Below are positions 34,018 through 42,672 of a stretch of DNA of 56,355 nucleotides, in pieces. Both the position numbers and the translations under genes were made by a program. This DNA is from Thermoanaerobaculales bacterium (GTDB lineage Bacteria; Acidobacteriota; Thermoanaerobaculia; Thermoanaerobaculales; Sulfomarinibacteraceae). The stretch lies in assembly GCA_035358815.1 (NCBI GenBank), contig DAOPQC010000006.1, forward strand, positions 1 to 56,355, in the 5' to 3' direction. A model generated the notes under the pieces. The model made no database searches. It was not told where the DNA came from and was given only the letters and a program-made list of their open reading frames with translations. Each line of letters begins with the position of its first letter. The stretch's first letter is position 1.

Positions 34018-34257
34018 ATGCCGAAGATCGGTGCGTACGAGGCCAAGACGAAGCTCGCGAGCCTCCTCGAACGGGTGGCTGAGGGTGAGCACATCACCAT
34101 CACCAGGCACGGGCTGCCGGTTGCCACACTGTCGCCGGTGCCGGAGCACAGGCGACGTCCGGCAGCCGAGGTGATCGCCGACCTGCGGGCGTTTCGACGC
34201 GGGCGACGCCTTGGCCGCACGCCGCTCAAGAAGCTCATCGAGGAGGGGCGGCGATGA
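34018..34257 (+). CDS. Phd/YefM-family antitoxin
   Basis: 79 residues. IGAYEAKTKLASLLERVAEG and ITRHGLPVATLSPV form the DNA-binding domain. The basic, proline-containing C-terminus (RTPLKKLIEEGRR) binds the toxin. Overlaps the PIN gene by 4 nt. Confidence 0.88.
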   Translation: MPKIGAYEAKTKLASLLERVAEGEHITITRHGLPVATLSPVPEHRRRPAAEVIADLRAFRRGRRLGRTPLKKLIEEGRR

Positions 34258-34673
34258 CGCCCCTTGTCGTCGACTGCTCGGTCACCATGGCGTGGTGCTT
34301 CGAGGACGAGTGCGACGAGCTGGCCGATGCAGTGCTCGACAGGCTCGTGGACGGCGAGGCCTGGGTACCGTCCCTTTGGCCGCTCGAGGTCTCGAACGTG
34401 CTGGTCGCCGCCGAGCGCCGGCGGCGGATCACGGCCGCTGACTCGGCGCGCTTCATCGAGCTGCTCATGGGCCTTCCCATCGTCGTCGACGACCGCAGCC
34501 ACGAGCGCGCACTGTCACAGGTCCTGGCGGTCGCACGCCAGCTCGACATCTCGGCGTACGACGCCAGCTACCTCGAGCTTGCCATGCGGCTCGGCGCGAC
34601 GCTCGCGACCCGGGATGCTCTCCTTCAAGCCGCTGCGGCCGCCGCCGGCGTCCCCCTCTTCGCCGCGAAGTGA
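34254..34673 (+). CDS. PIN-domain toxin (VapC-like)
   Basis: 139 residues. LVVDCSVTMAWCFEDE (Asp 6), PLEVSNVLVAAE (Glu), SAYDASYLELAM (Asp) and LATRDALL form the metal site. Probably an RNase toxin held by the preceding antitoxin. Different PIN subgroup from the one at 28045. Confidence 0.9.
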   Translation: MTPLVVDCSVTMAWCFEDECDELADAVLDRLVDGEAWVPSLWPLEVSNVLVAAERRRRITAADSARFIELLMGLPIVVDDRSHERALSQVLAVARQLDISAYDASYLELAMRLGATLATRDALLQAAAAAAGVPLFAAK

Positions 34674-34689
34674 CTCTAGAATTGCGCCC

Positions 34690-35217
34690 GTGAACGAGAG
34701 GATCTTCCGGCACACACTCTTCGTCGCCTTGTTGTTCGGCGCGCCGGCGGTGTTGTTCCTCGTCCAGGTCGTCTTCATCGTGCCTCCCGTACTGTTGGTG
34801 GCGGGTGCGGTGGGCTTGCTCGCGAAGCTGGTCGCCACCGGTTTCGCGCGGGAAAGCCTCTTCATGCTCGTCGCCCTGCTGCTCGGCGCGATCATCACCG
34901 CCGGGCCCAGCTACCTGCTCGCCTGGCTCCTCGGCAAGCTCGCCGCGCGCCTGCCCGCCGGCTGGCCACGCTGGACGCTGCTCGCGGCCCTGCTCGCCGG
35001 CCTGGCTTGGGTCACCCAACAGCCAATCTACGGCGGTGGCGGGCACGGCCCGGGCAAGTTCGGCCCGCTCCAGTCGCTGCTCGGCAGTCTGGACGACAGC
35101 TACGGCAAGGGGACCGTCCTCACCGTGTACCTGGTTTCGCTCGCGTTGATCCTCGTCCCCCTGGCGCGCGCCTGCTGGCGAGCACGGCGCCAGACCCGCG
35201 CCTGCGCAGATCCCTGA
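34690..35217 (+). CDS. Membrane protein of unknown function
   Basis: 175 residues from GTG 34690. Four predicted transmembrane helices (FVALLFGAPAVLFLVQVVFI; LVAGAVGLLAKLVATG; LFMLVALLLGAIITAGPSYL; TVLTVYLVSLALILVPLARA). A Gly-rich loop (YGGGGHGPGKFG) is periplasmic or cytoplasmic. No family is recognised. Starts 17 bp after the toxin gene. Confidence 0.6.
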   Translation: MNERIFRHTLFVALLFGAPAVLFLVQVVFIVPPVLLVAGAVGLLAKLVATGFARESLFMLVALLLGAIITAGPSYLLAWLLGKLAARLPAGWPRWTLLAALLAGLAWVTQQPIYGGGGHGPGKFGPLQSLLGSLDDSYGKGTVLTVYLVSLALILVPLARACWRARRQTRACADP

Positions 35218-35368
35218 CGGCCGGCCAAGCCCGCTCCTTGTTTTCGTACTCTCGTTTCCCCACCCAGCCCGAGCACGGACTCCAGTGAGCTGTTTGGGTT
35301 CATCAGCTGGGCGACCGGACGACCTCCGGAACCACAAAGGCAGAAAGGGATGGCTGGCACCATTTTCC
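35218..35368. other. Intergenic region before the HIT-HNH remnant
   Basis: No gene is supported; the sequence leads into the decayed copy at 35369. Confidence 0.4.
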
Positions 35369-35600
35369 GTGATCCCGCGGTACCGCGGCGACGTCGATCA
35401 CGCGCGCGGCGGCATCCGAGGCGCGATCCCGATCTGCCGGATCTACCATCCGAAGGACGGCTCGTGACCACCGAGACCGACGCGATCCGCTTCGCCGAGC
35501 GCCTGCTCCCCGACGGCGTCGCCCTCTGCGACGAGGACCACCACTTCACACCCTCGAATCACCGCGACCTCGTTCACGCGTTCGATCCCCTGACCTGAGC
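35369..35600 (+). pseudogene. Internally deleted copy of the HIT-HNH gene pair
   Basis: It matches the last ~100 bp of the HIT gene (42570-42672) and the first ~45 bp of the HNH gene, then jumps to the last 90 bp of the HNH gene (43668-43757). The junction is at GCTC (35505-35508), which occurs at both ends of the missing 954 bp (42710-42713 and 43664-43667). The reading frame is kept, but the HIT active site and HNH motif are lost. Confidence 0.88.
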
Positions 35601-35804
35601 CCGCCCCTGCTGCCGTCAAGCGGTGTGCTGGTGCGTGAACTCGGCGCACCCGGCGCTGGGATTCCGAGGGCACCGGAGGCGGCGCCGTTCACGTGCGGAG
35701 CTCGGGGCCCGGCACCGATGGGTTCGAGGCGCCAATGAGGCGAGTCGCCGGATGGTCGTGGCGAGCGGTGCCGCACTTGTGCTACAGTCTGACGGGAGGT
35801 CACG
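35601..35804. other. Upstream region of the second RHH/RelE pair
   Basis: TGCTACAGT at about 35780 is a possible extended -10 box. Otherwise no gene or repeat is seen. Confidence 0.4.
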
Positions 35805-36032
35805 ATGCCCGCCAAGAACCCCAGGATCAGCACCGTCGTCGACAGGGGGCTGCTCAGGTGGTTGCGCTCGAAAGCGCGCCGCGAGGGGATCTCGGTGTCC
35901 CTGGTCGTGCGCGACCTCCTGATGCGGGTGCGGGAGGATGAGGAGGAGCGCTACTGGGCCGCTGCGGGCGAGGAGCGTCTGGAGAGCTTCTCGCGGACCG
36001 AGGCGCTGCGGCACGACGACGTCTGGGGCTGA
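35805..36032 (+). CDS. Ribbon-helix-helix antitoxin
   Basis: 75 residues behind GGGAGG. NPRISTVVDRGLLRWLRSKA and ISVSLVVRDLLMRV give the RHH DNA-binding fold; the acidic C-terminus (REDEEERYWAAAGEERLESF) binds the toxin. Two bases separate it from the RelE-like gene. Confidence 0.82.
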   Translation: MPAKNPRISTVVDRGLLRWLRSKARREGISVSLVVRDLLMRVREDEEERYWAAAGEERLESFSRTEALRHDDVWG

Positions 36033-36034
36033 GG

Positions 36035-36343
36035 GTGTCGCCGTATCGCGTCCTCTACCACCCGTTGGTCGTCTCCCGAGACCTCCCGCGGCTCGACCCG
36101 CCGACACGATCGCGCATCCGGACCGCCATCGAGCGCAAGCTGACCACACGACCCGAGGCCGCGGCAAAGCCTCTCGCGCATACGACCCAGCGGCTCTGGT
36201 CGCTCCGGGTCGGCGACTGGAGGGTCGTGTTCGCCCTTCGTGACGACGAGATCTGGGTCCTGAGGATCGGCCACCGCCGGGAGGTGTACGCCGACCGGGC
36301 CTTCCGGGAGCCACCCACAGACGACTCCGTCTCGGAGCCTTGA
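36035..36343 (+). CDS. RelE-superfamily toxin
   Basis: 102 residues from GTG 36035. YRVLYHPLVVSRDLPRLDPP, LTTRPEAAAKPL, RLWSLRVGDWRVVFAL and IGHRREVYAD follow the RelE/HigB-like fold with its basic surface and terminal tyrosine. Tightly linked to the RHH antitoxin. Confidence 0.85.
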   Translation: MSPYRVLYHPLVVSRDLPRLDPPTRSRIRTAIERKLTTRPEAAAKPLAHTTQRLWSLRVGDWRVVFALRDDEIWVLRIGHRREVYADRAFREPPTDDSVSEP

Positions 36344-36399
36344 GCAGCTCGCTCTGAGACTGCCAGAGTGCCGGACCTGGTACCGCGACTGAAGTTCAA

Positions 36400-36423
36400 G
36401 TGCGGAGTTCGGTGCCTGGCACC
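36400..36423. repeat. 24-bp intergenic repeat with GGTGCCTGGCACC palindrome
   Basis: GTGCGGAGTTC followed by the palindrome GGTGCCTGGCACC. The same 24 bases occur inverted at 56318-56341. Confidence 0.75.
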
Positions 36424-36547
36424 TTTGGCACCTTTCACCCGCGATGGCGGTACGTGGCACTGCGGGTGCACCCCTGTATTTTCCTGTGACGCACGTCACA
36501 CTACCGACTGTCCAGTGAACGATCTGCTTCACACAGGGGGAGGTCCC

Positions 36548-38122
36548 ATGCGTCTGCGATTCGCCGTCGCCGTCCTTCTCGCACTGACAGCCACATCCGC
36601 CGCATTCGCGCAGGACCCGGTGCGGTCCTCGATCGTCCGGGTCTACGCCACCTCGCAGAGCCCGAACTACTGGCGGCCGTGGGAGATGGACTCCCCTGCC
36701 GATGTGACGGGCTCCGGCTCCATCATCGAGGGCAATCGCATCCTCACCAGCGCCCACGTGGTAGCCGACCAGACCTTCCTCCAGGTGCAGCGGGCCGACC
36801 AGGCGGACAAGCACGTCGCCTCGGTCGCCGCCGTGTCGCACGAGCTCGACCTCGCGGTGCTCACGGTCCAGGACGACTCATTCTTCGAGGGCGCGATGCC
36901 CCTGCCGATCGGCACGCTGCCCGAGGTCGGCGACACGGTCGTGGCGCTCGGCTTCCCCGAGGGCGGCAGCCAGCTCGCCGTCACCGAGGGCGTCGTGTCG
37001 CGCATCGAGCGCAAGCTGTACACGCACTCGTGGAACGACAACCTCGTCGTCCAGATCGACGCCCCCATCAACCCCGGCTCGAGCGGCGGCCCGGTCCTGG
37101 GCGACACCGGCATTGCAGGAGTGGCCTTCCAGGCCGGGTCTGGCGAGAACATCGGCTACATGGTCCCCGCGCCGGTGATTGAGCACTTCCTGACCGACAT
37201 CGAGGACGGACGCGTCGACGGCTCCCCGATCCTGGCCGTCGAGTGGCAGATGATGGAGAACCCCCAGCTCCGCCGGCACTACGGCATGGCCGAGGGCCAG
37301 CCCGGCGTGCTGCTCACCAAGGTGGAGCCCGCGTTCGAGGGCGACGGCAAGCTCCAGGAGCGCGATGTCCTGCTCGGCATCGATGGGTTCGACGTTGCCA
37401 ACGACGGCACGATCGAGCTCCGCCCCGGTGAGCGCATCGACCTCCACTATGCAGTCGACCGGCGGCAGATCGGCGACTCGGTCGTCCTGCACCTGCTGCG
37501 GGACGGCAACCCCGTCGACGTGCAGCTCGAGCTCGTTCACGCGAAGCACTCCTACGCCTATCTCGTGCCGAGAATGTCCTACGACGCGACCCCGTCGTAC
37601 TTCGTCTATGGCGGCCTTGTCTTTGCGCCGCTCACCATCAACTACATGCTGCAGTGGGGGGAGGAGCCGCGCGACATGCCGATACACTTCCGGCGCCTCT
37701 ACTACGAGGCGCGGTCACGTGAGAACGCCGGCCGCGAGCAGGTCGTGGTCCTGATCGGCGCCCTGCCCAGTGAGGTCAACGTCGGCTACGTGGAGTTCGA
37801 GGACTCGATCGTCGACACGGTCGACGGACAGGGGGTGGCGAGCCTCTCGCACCTCGTCGAGCTGCTGGAGAGCCGCGAGGGTGAGAGCCACCGCATCATG
37901 CTCGAGGACAGCGAGTGCGAGATCGTCCTGCGGCACGAGGACGTGGACCGCCGCAGCCACGAGATCCTCGACCGCTACCGCGTCCCCTCCGACCGCTCCT
38001 CCGACCTGCTGGCGGTGAAGTCACTGCCGCCCGTCGACACAGCCTCCGCCTCGAGCGCCGAGTTGACCACTGACGAGCCGTCCGCGAACTCAACCTCAGC
38101 CGCGTCTCGAAAACGGATCTGA
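36548..38122 (+). CDS. Exported trypsin-like serine protease, Deg/HtrA family (Deg9-like)
   Basis: 524 residues from ATG 36548 (GGGGGAGG site). Signal peptide RFAVAVLLALTATSAAFA. Catalytic triad: ILTSAHVVAD (His), SHELDLAVLTV (Asp) and INPGSSGGPVLG (Ser). The unusual PDZ region (VLLTKVEPAFEGDGKLQERD) and C-terminal second domain resemble plant/bacterial Deg9-type proteases. A fragment of a paralogue survives at 32549-32655. Probably a periplasmic quality-control protease. Confidence 0.9.
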   Translation: MRLRFAVAVLLALTATSAAFAQDPVRSSIVRVYATSQSPNYWRPWEMDSPADVTGSGSIIEGNRILTSAHVVADQTFLQVQRADQADKHVASVAAVSHELDLAVLTVQDDSFFEGAMPLPIGTLPEVGDTVVALGFPEGGSQLAVTEGVVSRIERKLYTHSWNDNLVVQIDAPINPGSSGGPVLGDTGIAGVAFQAGSGENIGYMVPAPVIEHFLTDIEDGRVDGSPILAVEWQMMENPQLRRHYGMAEGQPGVLLTKVEPAFEGDGKLQERDVLLGIDGFDVANDGTIELRPGERIDLHYAVDRRQIGDSVVLHLLRDGNPVDVQLELVHAKHSYAYLVPRMSYDATPSYFVYGGLVFAPLTINYMLQWGEEPRDMPIHFRRLYYEARSRENAGREQVVVLIGALPSEVNVGYVEFEDSIVDTVDGQGVASLSHLVELLESREGESHRIMLEDSECEIVLRHEDVDRRSHEILDRYRVPSDRSSDLLAVKSLPPVDTASASSAELTTDEPSANSTSAASRKRI

Positions 38123-38257
38123 GGGCAATGTCACCCAGTCGGTGCCCACGAGTAGCTGCAATCGACTGCGCTTACCCGCTATCGCAGGATGCCCTTCCGG
38201 GTACCTGTATGGTGGACGATAGGCTGAGGGGGCACTCTCCCCCTGGAGATCTCGATC

Positions 38258-39778
38258 ATGACGACGACGCTCCTCTGGATCCTGATCGTCCTGGCTGCCG
38301 GCACCTTGGTGCTGACCTTCGTGCTGCTGATCCGAGGGCGCTCCGCAGCTCACGGTAACCTCGAGCAGGTGCTTCGAGCCGAGCTGAGGATTGCTCGCGA
38401 CGAGTCATCGAGCCACGCCAGGGGGCTGCGCGAGGAAGTCTCGAGTTCACAAACCAAGGCCAACGAGCTTCTGGTCAGGACCGTGAACGCCCTCGGCCAG
38501 AGCCAAACGGAGCTGCTCGACAAGCTCGCGGGTGCGACACGCGAATCCGCGGAGTCCACACGCGCCGAGATCGAGAAGCTCACTCAGCGGGTCGTCGAGT
38601 CACTTCGAGAGATCCAGACCGAAAACGAGCAGCGCTTCGACAAGGTACGCATCTCCGTGAATGAGCAGCTCACGGGCATGCTCGAGCAGCAGAAGAAGCA
38701 GATGAACGACGTTGTGGAGGCGCTCAAGAAGCTTGAGGACTCGAACCGTCAGGACCAGGAGAAGTCGCGCACCGTGCTCGAGCAGAAGTTCCTCCAAATC
38801 CAGGAGAGCAACGAGAAGAAGCTGGACGAGATGCGACAGACGGTCGACGAGAAGCTCCACAGCACGCTCGAGAAACGGCTGGGCGAGTCATTCAAGCTGG
38901 TCAGCGACCGGCTCGAGGCGGTTCAGCGCGGCCTCGGCGAGATGAAGACCCTCGCCGACGGGGTCGGCGATCTCAAGCGGGTCCTGACCAACGTCAAGGA
39001 CCGGGGCACGTGGGGCGAGTACCAGCTCGGAGCGATCCTCGAGCAGACCCTGACACCGGAGCAGTATGCCCGAAACGTGCGGCCCAAAGAGGGGGGAGAG
39101 ACGGTCGAGTTCGCCATCAAGCTGCCGGGCAAGGGCCTCGAGGACGCCCGCCCTGTGTGGCTGCCAGTTGATGCGAAGTTCCCGAGGGAAGACTACGAGA
39201 GGCTGCTCGACGGAGTCGAGCGGGCCGATACCGAGGCAGTCAAGACGGCTACCACAGCATTGGCCAATGCAGTGCGAAAGTCAGCGAAGGACATCCACGA
39301 CAAGTACGTCGCCCCACCGGACACGACGGACTTCGCGATCATGTTCCTCCCAACGGAAGGCCTCTACGCCGAGATCTTGCGGCAGCCCGGTCTGCACGAC
39401 GAGCTGCAGACCAAGTACCGGGTGCTGGCCACGGGGCCAACCACTCTGTCGGCGATGCTCACGAGCCTCCGGGTCGGGTTCCAGACGCTCGCGATCGAGG
39501 AGCGCTCGGCCGAGGTCTGGAACGTGCTCGCCGCCGTGAAGACCGAGTTCGGGAAGTTCGGCGAGGTGCTCGAGAAGGTGAAACGCCAGCTGTCCACGGC
39601 GTCGGACACGATCGACAAGACTCGAGTCCGCACGCGAGCCATGGTGAAGAAGCTGCGAAGCGTCGAGCAGCTGCCGCCGGCAGAAGCCGGAGAGATCCTG
39701 CAGCTCGCCGGCTACGATGACCACGAGGAAGAGCGAGAAGGGGATGCCGAGGAGGTTCTCGACCCGTCCGCGGTCTGA
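38258..39778 (+). CDS. rmuC: DNA recombination protein RmuC
   Basis: 506 residues. N-terminal membrane helix (LLWILIVLAAGTLVLTFVLL), a coiled coil of 200 residues, then the RmuC core: VKDRGTWGEYQLGAILEQTL, LPVDAKFPREDYERLL, IMFLPTEGLYAEILR and LRVGFQTLAIEERSAEVWNV. The PD-(D/E)XK-like fold suggests a nuclease role in limiting inversions at repeats. Followed by another nuclease-like gene. Confidence 0.92.
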   Translation: MTTTLLWILIVLAAGTLVLTFVLLIRGRSAAHGNLEQVLRAELRIARDESSSHARGLREEVSSSQTKANELLVRTVNALGQSQTELLDKLAGATRESAESTRAEIEKLTQRVVESLREIQTENEQRFDKVRISVNEQLTGMLEQQKKQMNDVVEALKKLEDSNRQDQEKSRTVLEQKFLQIQESNEKKLDEMRQTVDEKLHSTLEKRLGESFKLVSDRLEAVQRGLGEMKTLADGVGDLKRVLTNVKDRGTWGEYQLGAILEQTLTPEQYARNVRPKEGGETVEFAIKLPGKGLEDARPVWLPVDAKFPREDYERLLDGVERADTEAVKTATTALANAVRKSAKDIHDKYVAPPDTTDFAIMFLPTEGLYAEILRQPGLHDELQTKYRVLATGPTTLSAMLTSLRVGFQTLAIEERSAEVWNVLAAVKTEFGKFGEVLEKVKRQLSTASDTIDKTRVRTRAMVKKLRSVEQLPPAEAGEILQLAGYDDHEEEREGDAEEVLDPSAV

Positions 39779-39859
39779 AAAGTCCCCCTACTTGGATCCG
39801 GCGAGGTACCCTCGCGGCGAAGAGCGGCCTGACTTTCGGGTATGGGAGCTGCTGCAGTG

Positions 39860-40381
39860 ATGACACCTGACACGCGCTCTGAGGGTTCACTCGAGGAGAT
39901 TATCCGCGCTTCGCTAGGGGATTTCGCAGACTTCCTATCGGGGTCTTCGTGGTGGGGTCGCGAGCGCGAGATGATCAGCCTTTATGCGTTCGGGTTCTTG
40001 CGGCGGCACTGCAAGACCGGATCAGTCATACACGATCCAACGCAGATCGGAATCGAGGTTGCGGTTCCACAGGTCCGGCCTCCAGGGGTGAAGGCCCTGG
40101 TGTGCAAAGACCTCGTCATCTGGCCAGAGCGTGCTATGAACTACTGGAGCAGACCCCGACGCAATCCGCTCGCCGTATTCGAGTGGAAAACGAAGGACTC
40201 CAAGAAGAGGCAAGCCGACATCGAATGGCTCTCCAGATTCTCGGCTCGCCGTGCGGACTTCGTTGGATTCTCGGTAGTCTGCCGGATTTCTCCGACTGTA
40301 CTGATCGACGTGGCGCTGGTGCGCTCTGGTGAGTTGAAGTGCAAGTGGTGTATCAAACCCAGCGCCCAGTCGGTTTCGTGA
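39860..40381 (+). CDS. PD-(D/E)XK-like hypothetical nuclease
   Basis: 173 residues from ATG 39860. KDLVIWPE about residue 85 and NPLAVFEWKTKDSKKRQADI about residue 105 match the D...ExK pattern of restriction-like nucleases. No HTH or helicase is seen. Lies between rmuC and a convergent gene for a large membrane coiled-coil protein (28 bp apart). Family not recognised. Confidence 0.65.
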   Translation: MTPDTRSEGSLEEIIRASLGDFADFLSGSSWWGREREMISLYAFGFLRRHCKTGSVIHDPTQIGIEVAVPQVRPPGVKALVCKDLVIWPERAMNYWSRPRRNPLAVFEWKTKDSKKRQADIEWLSRFSARRADFVGFSVVCRISPTVLIDVALVRSGELKCKWCIKPSAQSVS

Positions 40382-40409
40382 CGTGGAAGAAGCTCGGGCC
40401 CTGGGATGC

Positions 40410-42038
40410 TTACCTCGCGGACGTCGGAGTCGGCAATGCCATGAGTGCCCTGGTATCGGCGAGCACCCTTTCGGTCACCTCTAACTCGAGACGGGCCTTC
40501 ATCGCCCACAATCGTGCTTCCACGATCAGGGGCGTGTACTGCTCCACTGCAGCCTCGATGAACTTGCGCAGCACATCCGTCGCGATGGCGTCGTGATTGA
40601 GGCCTTCCGATTCCAGGAGTTGCCTCAGGGCGACTTTGATTTGAATCCGCTTGTTTGCGACAAGCTTGCCCTTGCGTCGTTCGACGTTTGACCCTACTTT
40701 CCACAGCGCCGCTGCGCCGACAATGCCCCCGAGCGTGGCACCAACCGGGTTGGCGAGAGCGGCAGCAAGCGCGGTAATCTGGACAAGACCCGCGGCGGTC
40801 GCCGCGCCGGCTCCCAGCACGCCTAACGCGCTGACGCCAAGGGTCGCATCGGACACTCTGTCGAGCGCGCACTTGAGGGAGGCGACCGAATGCGTGGTGG
40901 GGACGAGCGCCTCGAAGGCCCGCCTGTCCACTGAGCTGAGCACGGTCGCTCGAATCGTTCTGGCCTCCGCCGAGAACACATCCAGCTCTCGCTGCCACTG
41001 ATCGAACAGCCGTGTGTAACGGTTCTTGATCGGGGCAAATCGCACCATGAGTCCAGCGCTAGCCGCGCGCTCTTTGAACACCTTCCACACTGAAGGATCG
41101 GTCCAGTCCTTGCGACCCTTCATCAAGTTCTGCATGTCGATCTCGAGCGCATCGAGCGACCCGTCGATGAAGTTCTCCAGATCCTCGGCGAACATCTCGC
41201 TCTGCAGCTGCAATCGCTGGTCGATGGCGACAATCCGTGCCCGCACCTGGTCGATCAGCGCCTGCGTCGCCCGCGCAAAGCGGTCGGCGAGCTGACGCTG
41301 CTGATCGAGACTGCGGGCGTCTTTGAGCCGGGCCGCAGCAGCCGAAAGGGCACGCTCGGCAGCGAGTTCGACAGCCCGCTGAAGGTCAGGCCGATTGGAG
41401 TTGCCCTGAATCGCTTCCCATCGCGATACGACAGTGAGGAGTTCCTTGTCGTCAAAGGCCGACGCCATGATCTTCGCTCGCGAGAGCAGGCCCACGTCGG
41501 GATCCATCTGAATCGCTAGCAACCGCGCCCGCGCAGCACCGAGCAAGCTCTGACCCCTGTCGATCATCGACCGCGTTACGCCACCTTGCGGACTGGCGGG
41601 CAGTGAGCCGACGGGTTTGGGCGAGACCCCGAGTGCCCTCGCCCACTGATCGTGAACCGCCTGGGCATTGCCGCCTTGCGCCCGATGCAAGGACTGGGCA
41701 GCGTCAAGGATCCCCTGGCGGGCTTGTTCGGGAAGGTCGCGGGCAGACTTCTTGAGCTGTTTGAGAGCCGTGGACACACTTGGCTCCTCGCCGAGTGCCC
41801 TCAGCACCAGGCAGCTCATCAAGCCGGGGAACGCGCTGAGACCCTCAAGCGATGTGGCGCATTCGGCCAGAGCCTCGTACTCGGCGGTTGTGAGTATCCG
41901 GTCGCTGACAGCGGTGGCTGCAGCTGAGCGCGCGACCGCCCAAGCGACTTCTGGGATCAGCTGCAGAACCTCCTCATCGGTGACCGGGAAGAGCTCTCGG
42001 TTGTCAAGCGCCGCGAGGCGTTCGATGTCCTCCCCCAT
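40410..42038 (-). CDS. Large coiled-coil protein with C-terminal membrane hairpin
   Basis: 542 residues from ATG 42038 (GGGAG site). The first 60 residues (VTDEEVLQLIPEVAWAVARS) are helical and somewhat TerB-like. A long helical middle follows (LQLQSEMFAEDLENFIDGSL). Near residue 430 two hydrophobic helices occur (VLGAGAATAAGLVQITALAA; LANPVGATLGGIVGAAALW). No ATPase motif is seen. The architecture recalls phage-sensing membrane proteins but is not a known family. Confidence 0.65.
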   Translation of the reverse strand: MGEDIERLAALDNRELFPVTDEEVLQLIPEVAWAVARSAAATAVSDRILTTAEYEALAECATSLEGLSAFPGLMSCLVLRALGEEPSVSTALKQLKKSARDLPEQARQGILDAAQSLHRAQGGNAQAVHDQWARALGVSPKPVGSLPASPQGGVTRSMIDRGQSLLGAARARLLAIQMDPDVGLLSRAKIMASAFDDKELLTVVSRWEAIQGNSNRPDLQRAVELAAERALSAAAARLKDARSLDQQRQLADRFARATQALIDQVRARIVAIDQRLQLQSEMFAEDLENFIDGSLDALEIDMQNLMKGRKDWTDPSVWKVFKERAASAGLMVRFAPIKNRYTRLFDQWQRELDVFSAEARTIRATVLSSVDRRAFEALVPTTHSVASLKCALDRVSDATLGVSALGVLGAGAATAAGLVQITALAAALANPVGATLGGIVGAAALWKVGSNVERRKGKLVANKRIQIKVALRQLLESEGLNHDAIATDVLRKFIEAAVEQYTPLIVEARLWAMKARLELEVTERVLADTRALMALPTPTSAR

Positions 42039-42158
42039 CTGATTACTCCCTGGCCTCAGTCGAAACCGGCTCGACGCTTTCGTAGACTGCCCTGACAAGC
42101 AGGATACACCCAGCCGCGCTGCCGGCGCCGTTGTCCACTCGGTGCGAAAATGTGAGGG

Positions 42159-42212
42159 ATGGCGAGCATCCGGCTGCTGGTGTGGAACATCCGGCATGGG
42201 GGTGGGGAGAGA
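42159..42212 (+). pseudogene. 5' fragment of an endonuclease/exonuclease/phosphatase gene
   Basis: The frame MASIRLLVWNIRHGGGER is nearly identical to the first 18 codons of the intact gene at 43882 (MTNVRLLVWNIRHGGGER); matching bases extend 54 bp and then stop. The fragment and the intact gene bracket the HIT-HNH pair as direct repeats. Confidence 0.82.
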
Positions 42213-42279
42213 ATGCCATGTCGGGCACCGACAGCGCTCAGGGCTGTGCTCCCGCGAGGAGCTCGGATACCCTTTGAGC

Positions 42280-42672
42280 ATGGGATGCCCGTTCTGCGAG
42301 ATCCCCGAGTCCGAGCGGGTGATCGAGACTAACGACGTTATCGGATTCTTCGACCACTACCCGGCGAGCCCTGGGCACCTCCTGCTGGTGCCGCGCCGCC
42401 ACGTCGCGACCTGGTTCGATGCCGACGAGCGCGAGAAGGCGGCGCTCCTCCGCGCCATCGACGACGCCCTCGACGTCATCGAGTCGACAGTCGGGCGCCG
42501 GCCGGACGGCTACAACGTCGGCTTCAACGCCGGTGAAGCGGCCGGCCAGACCGTGATGCACCTCCACATCCACGTCATCCCGCGATACCGCGGCGACGTC
42601 GATGACCCGCGCGGCGGCATCCGAGGCGCGATTCCAATCTGCCGGATCTACCATCCGAAGGACGGCTCGTGA
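42280..42672 (+). CDS. HIT-family hydrolase
   Basis: 130 residues from ATG 42280. CPFCEIPESERVIETNDVIG, then the HIT motif MHLHIHVIPRYRGD with three histidines that carry out nucleotidyl transfer or hydrolysis. The GTGA overlap links it to the HNH gene that follows. A copy of its 3' end lies in the remnant at 35369-35600. Confidence 0.9.
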   Translation: MGCPFCEIPESERVIETNDVIGFFDHYPASPGHLLLVPRRHVATWFDADEREKAALLRAIDDALDVIESTVGRRPDGYNVGFNAGEAAGQTVMHLHIHVIPRYRGDVDDPRGGIRGAIPICRIYHPKDGS

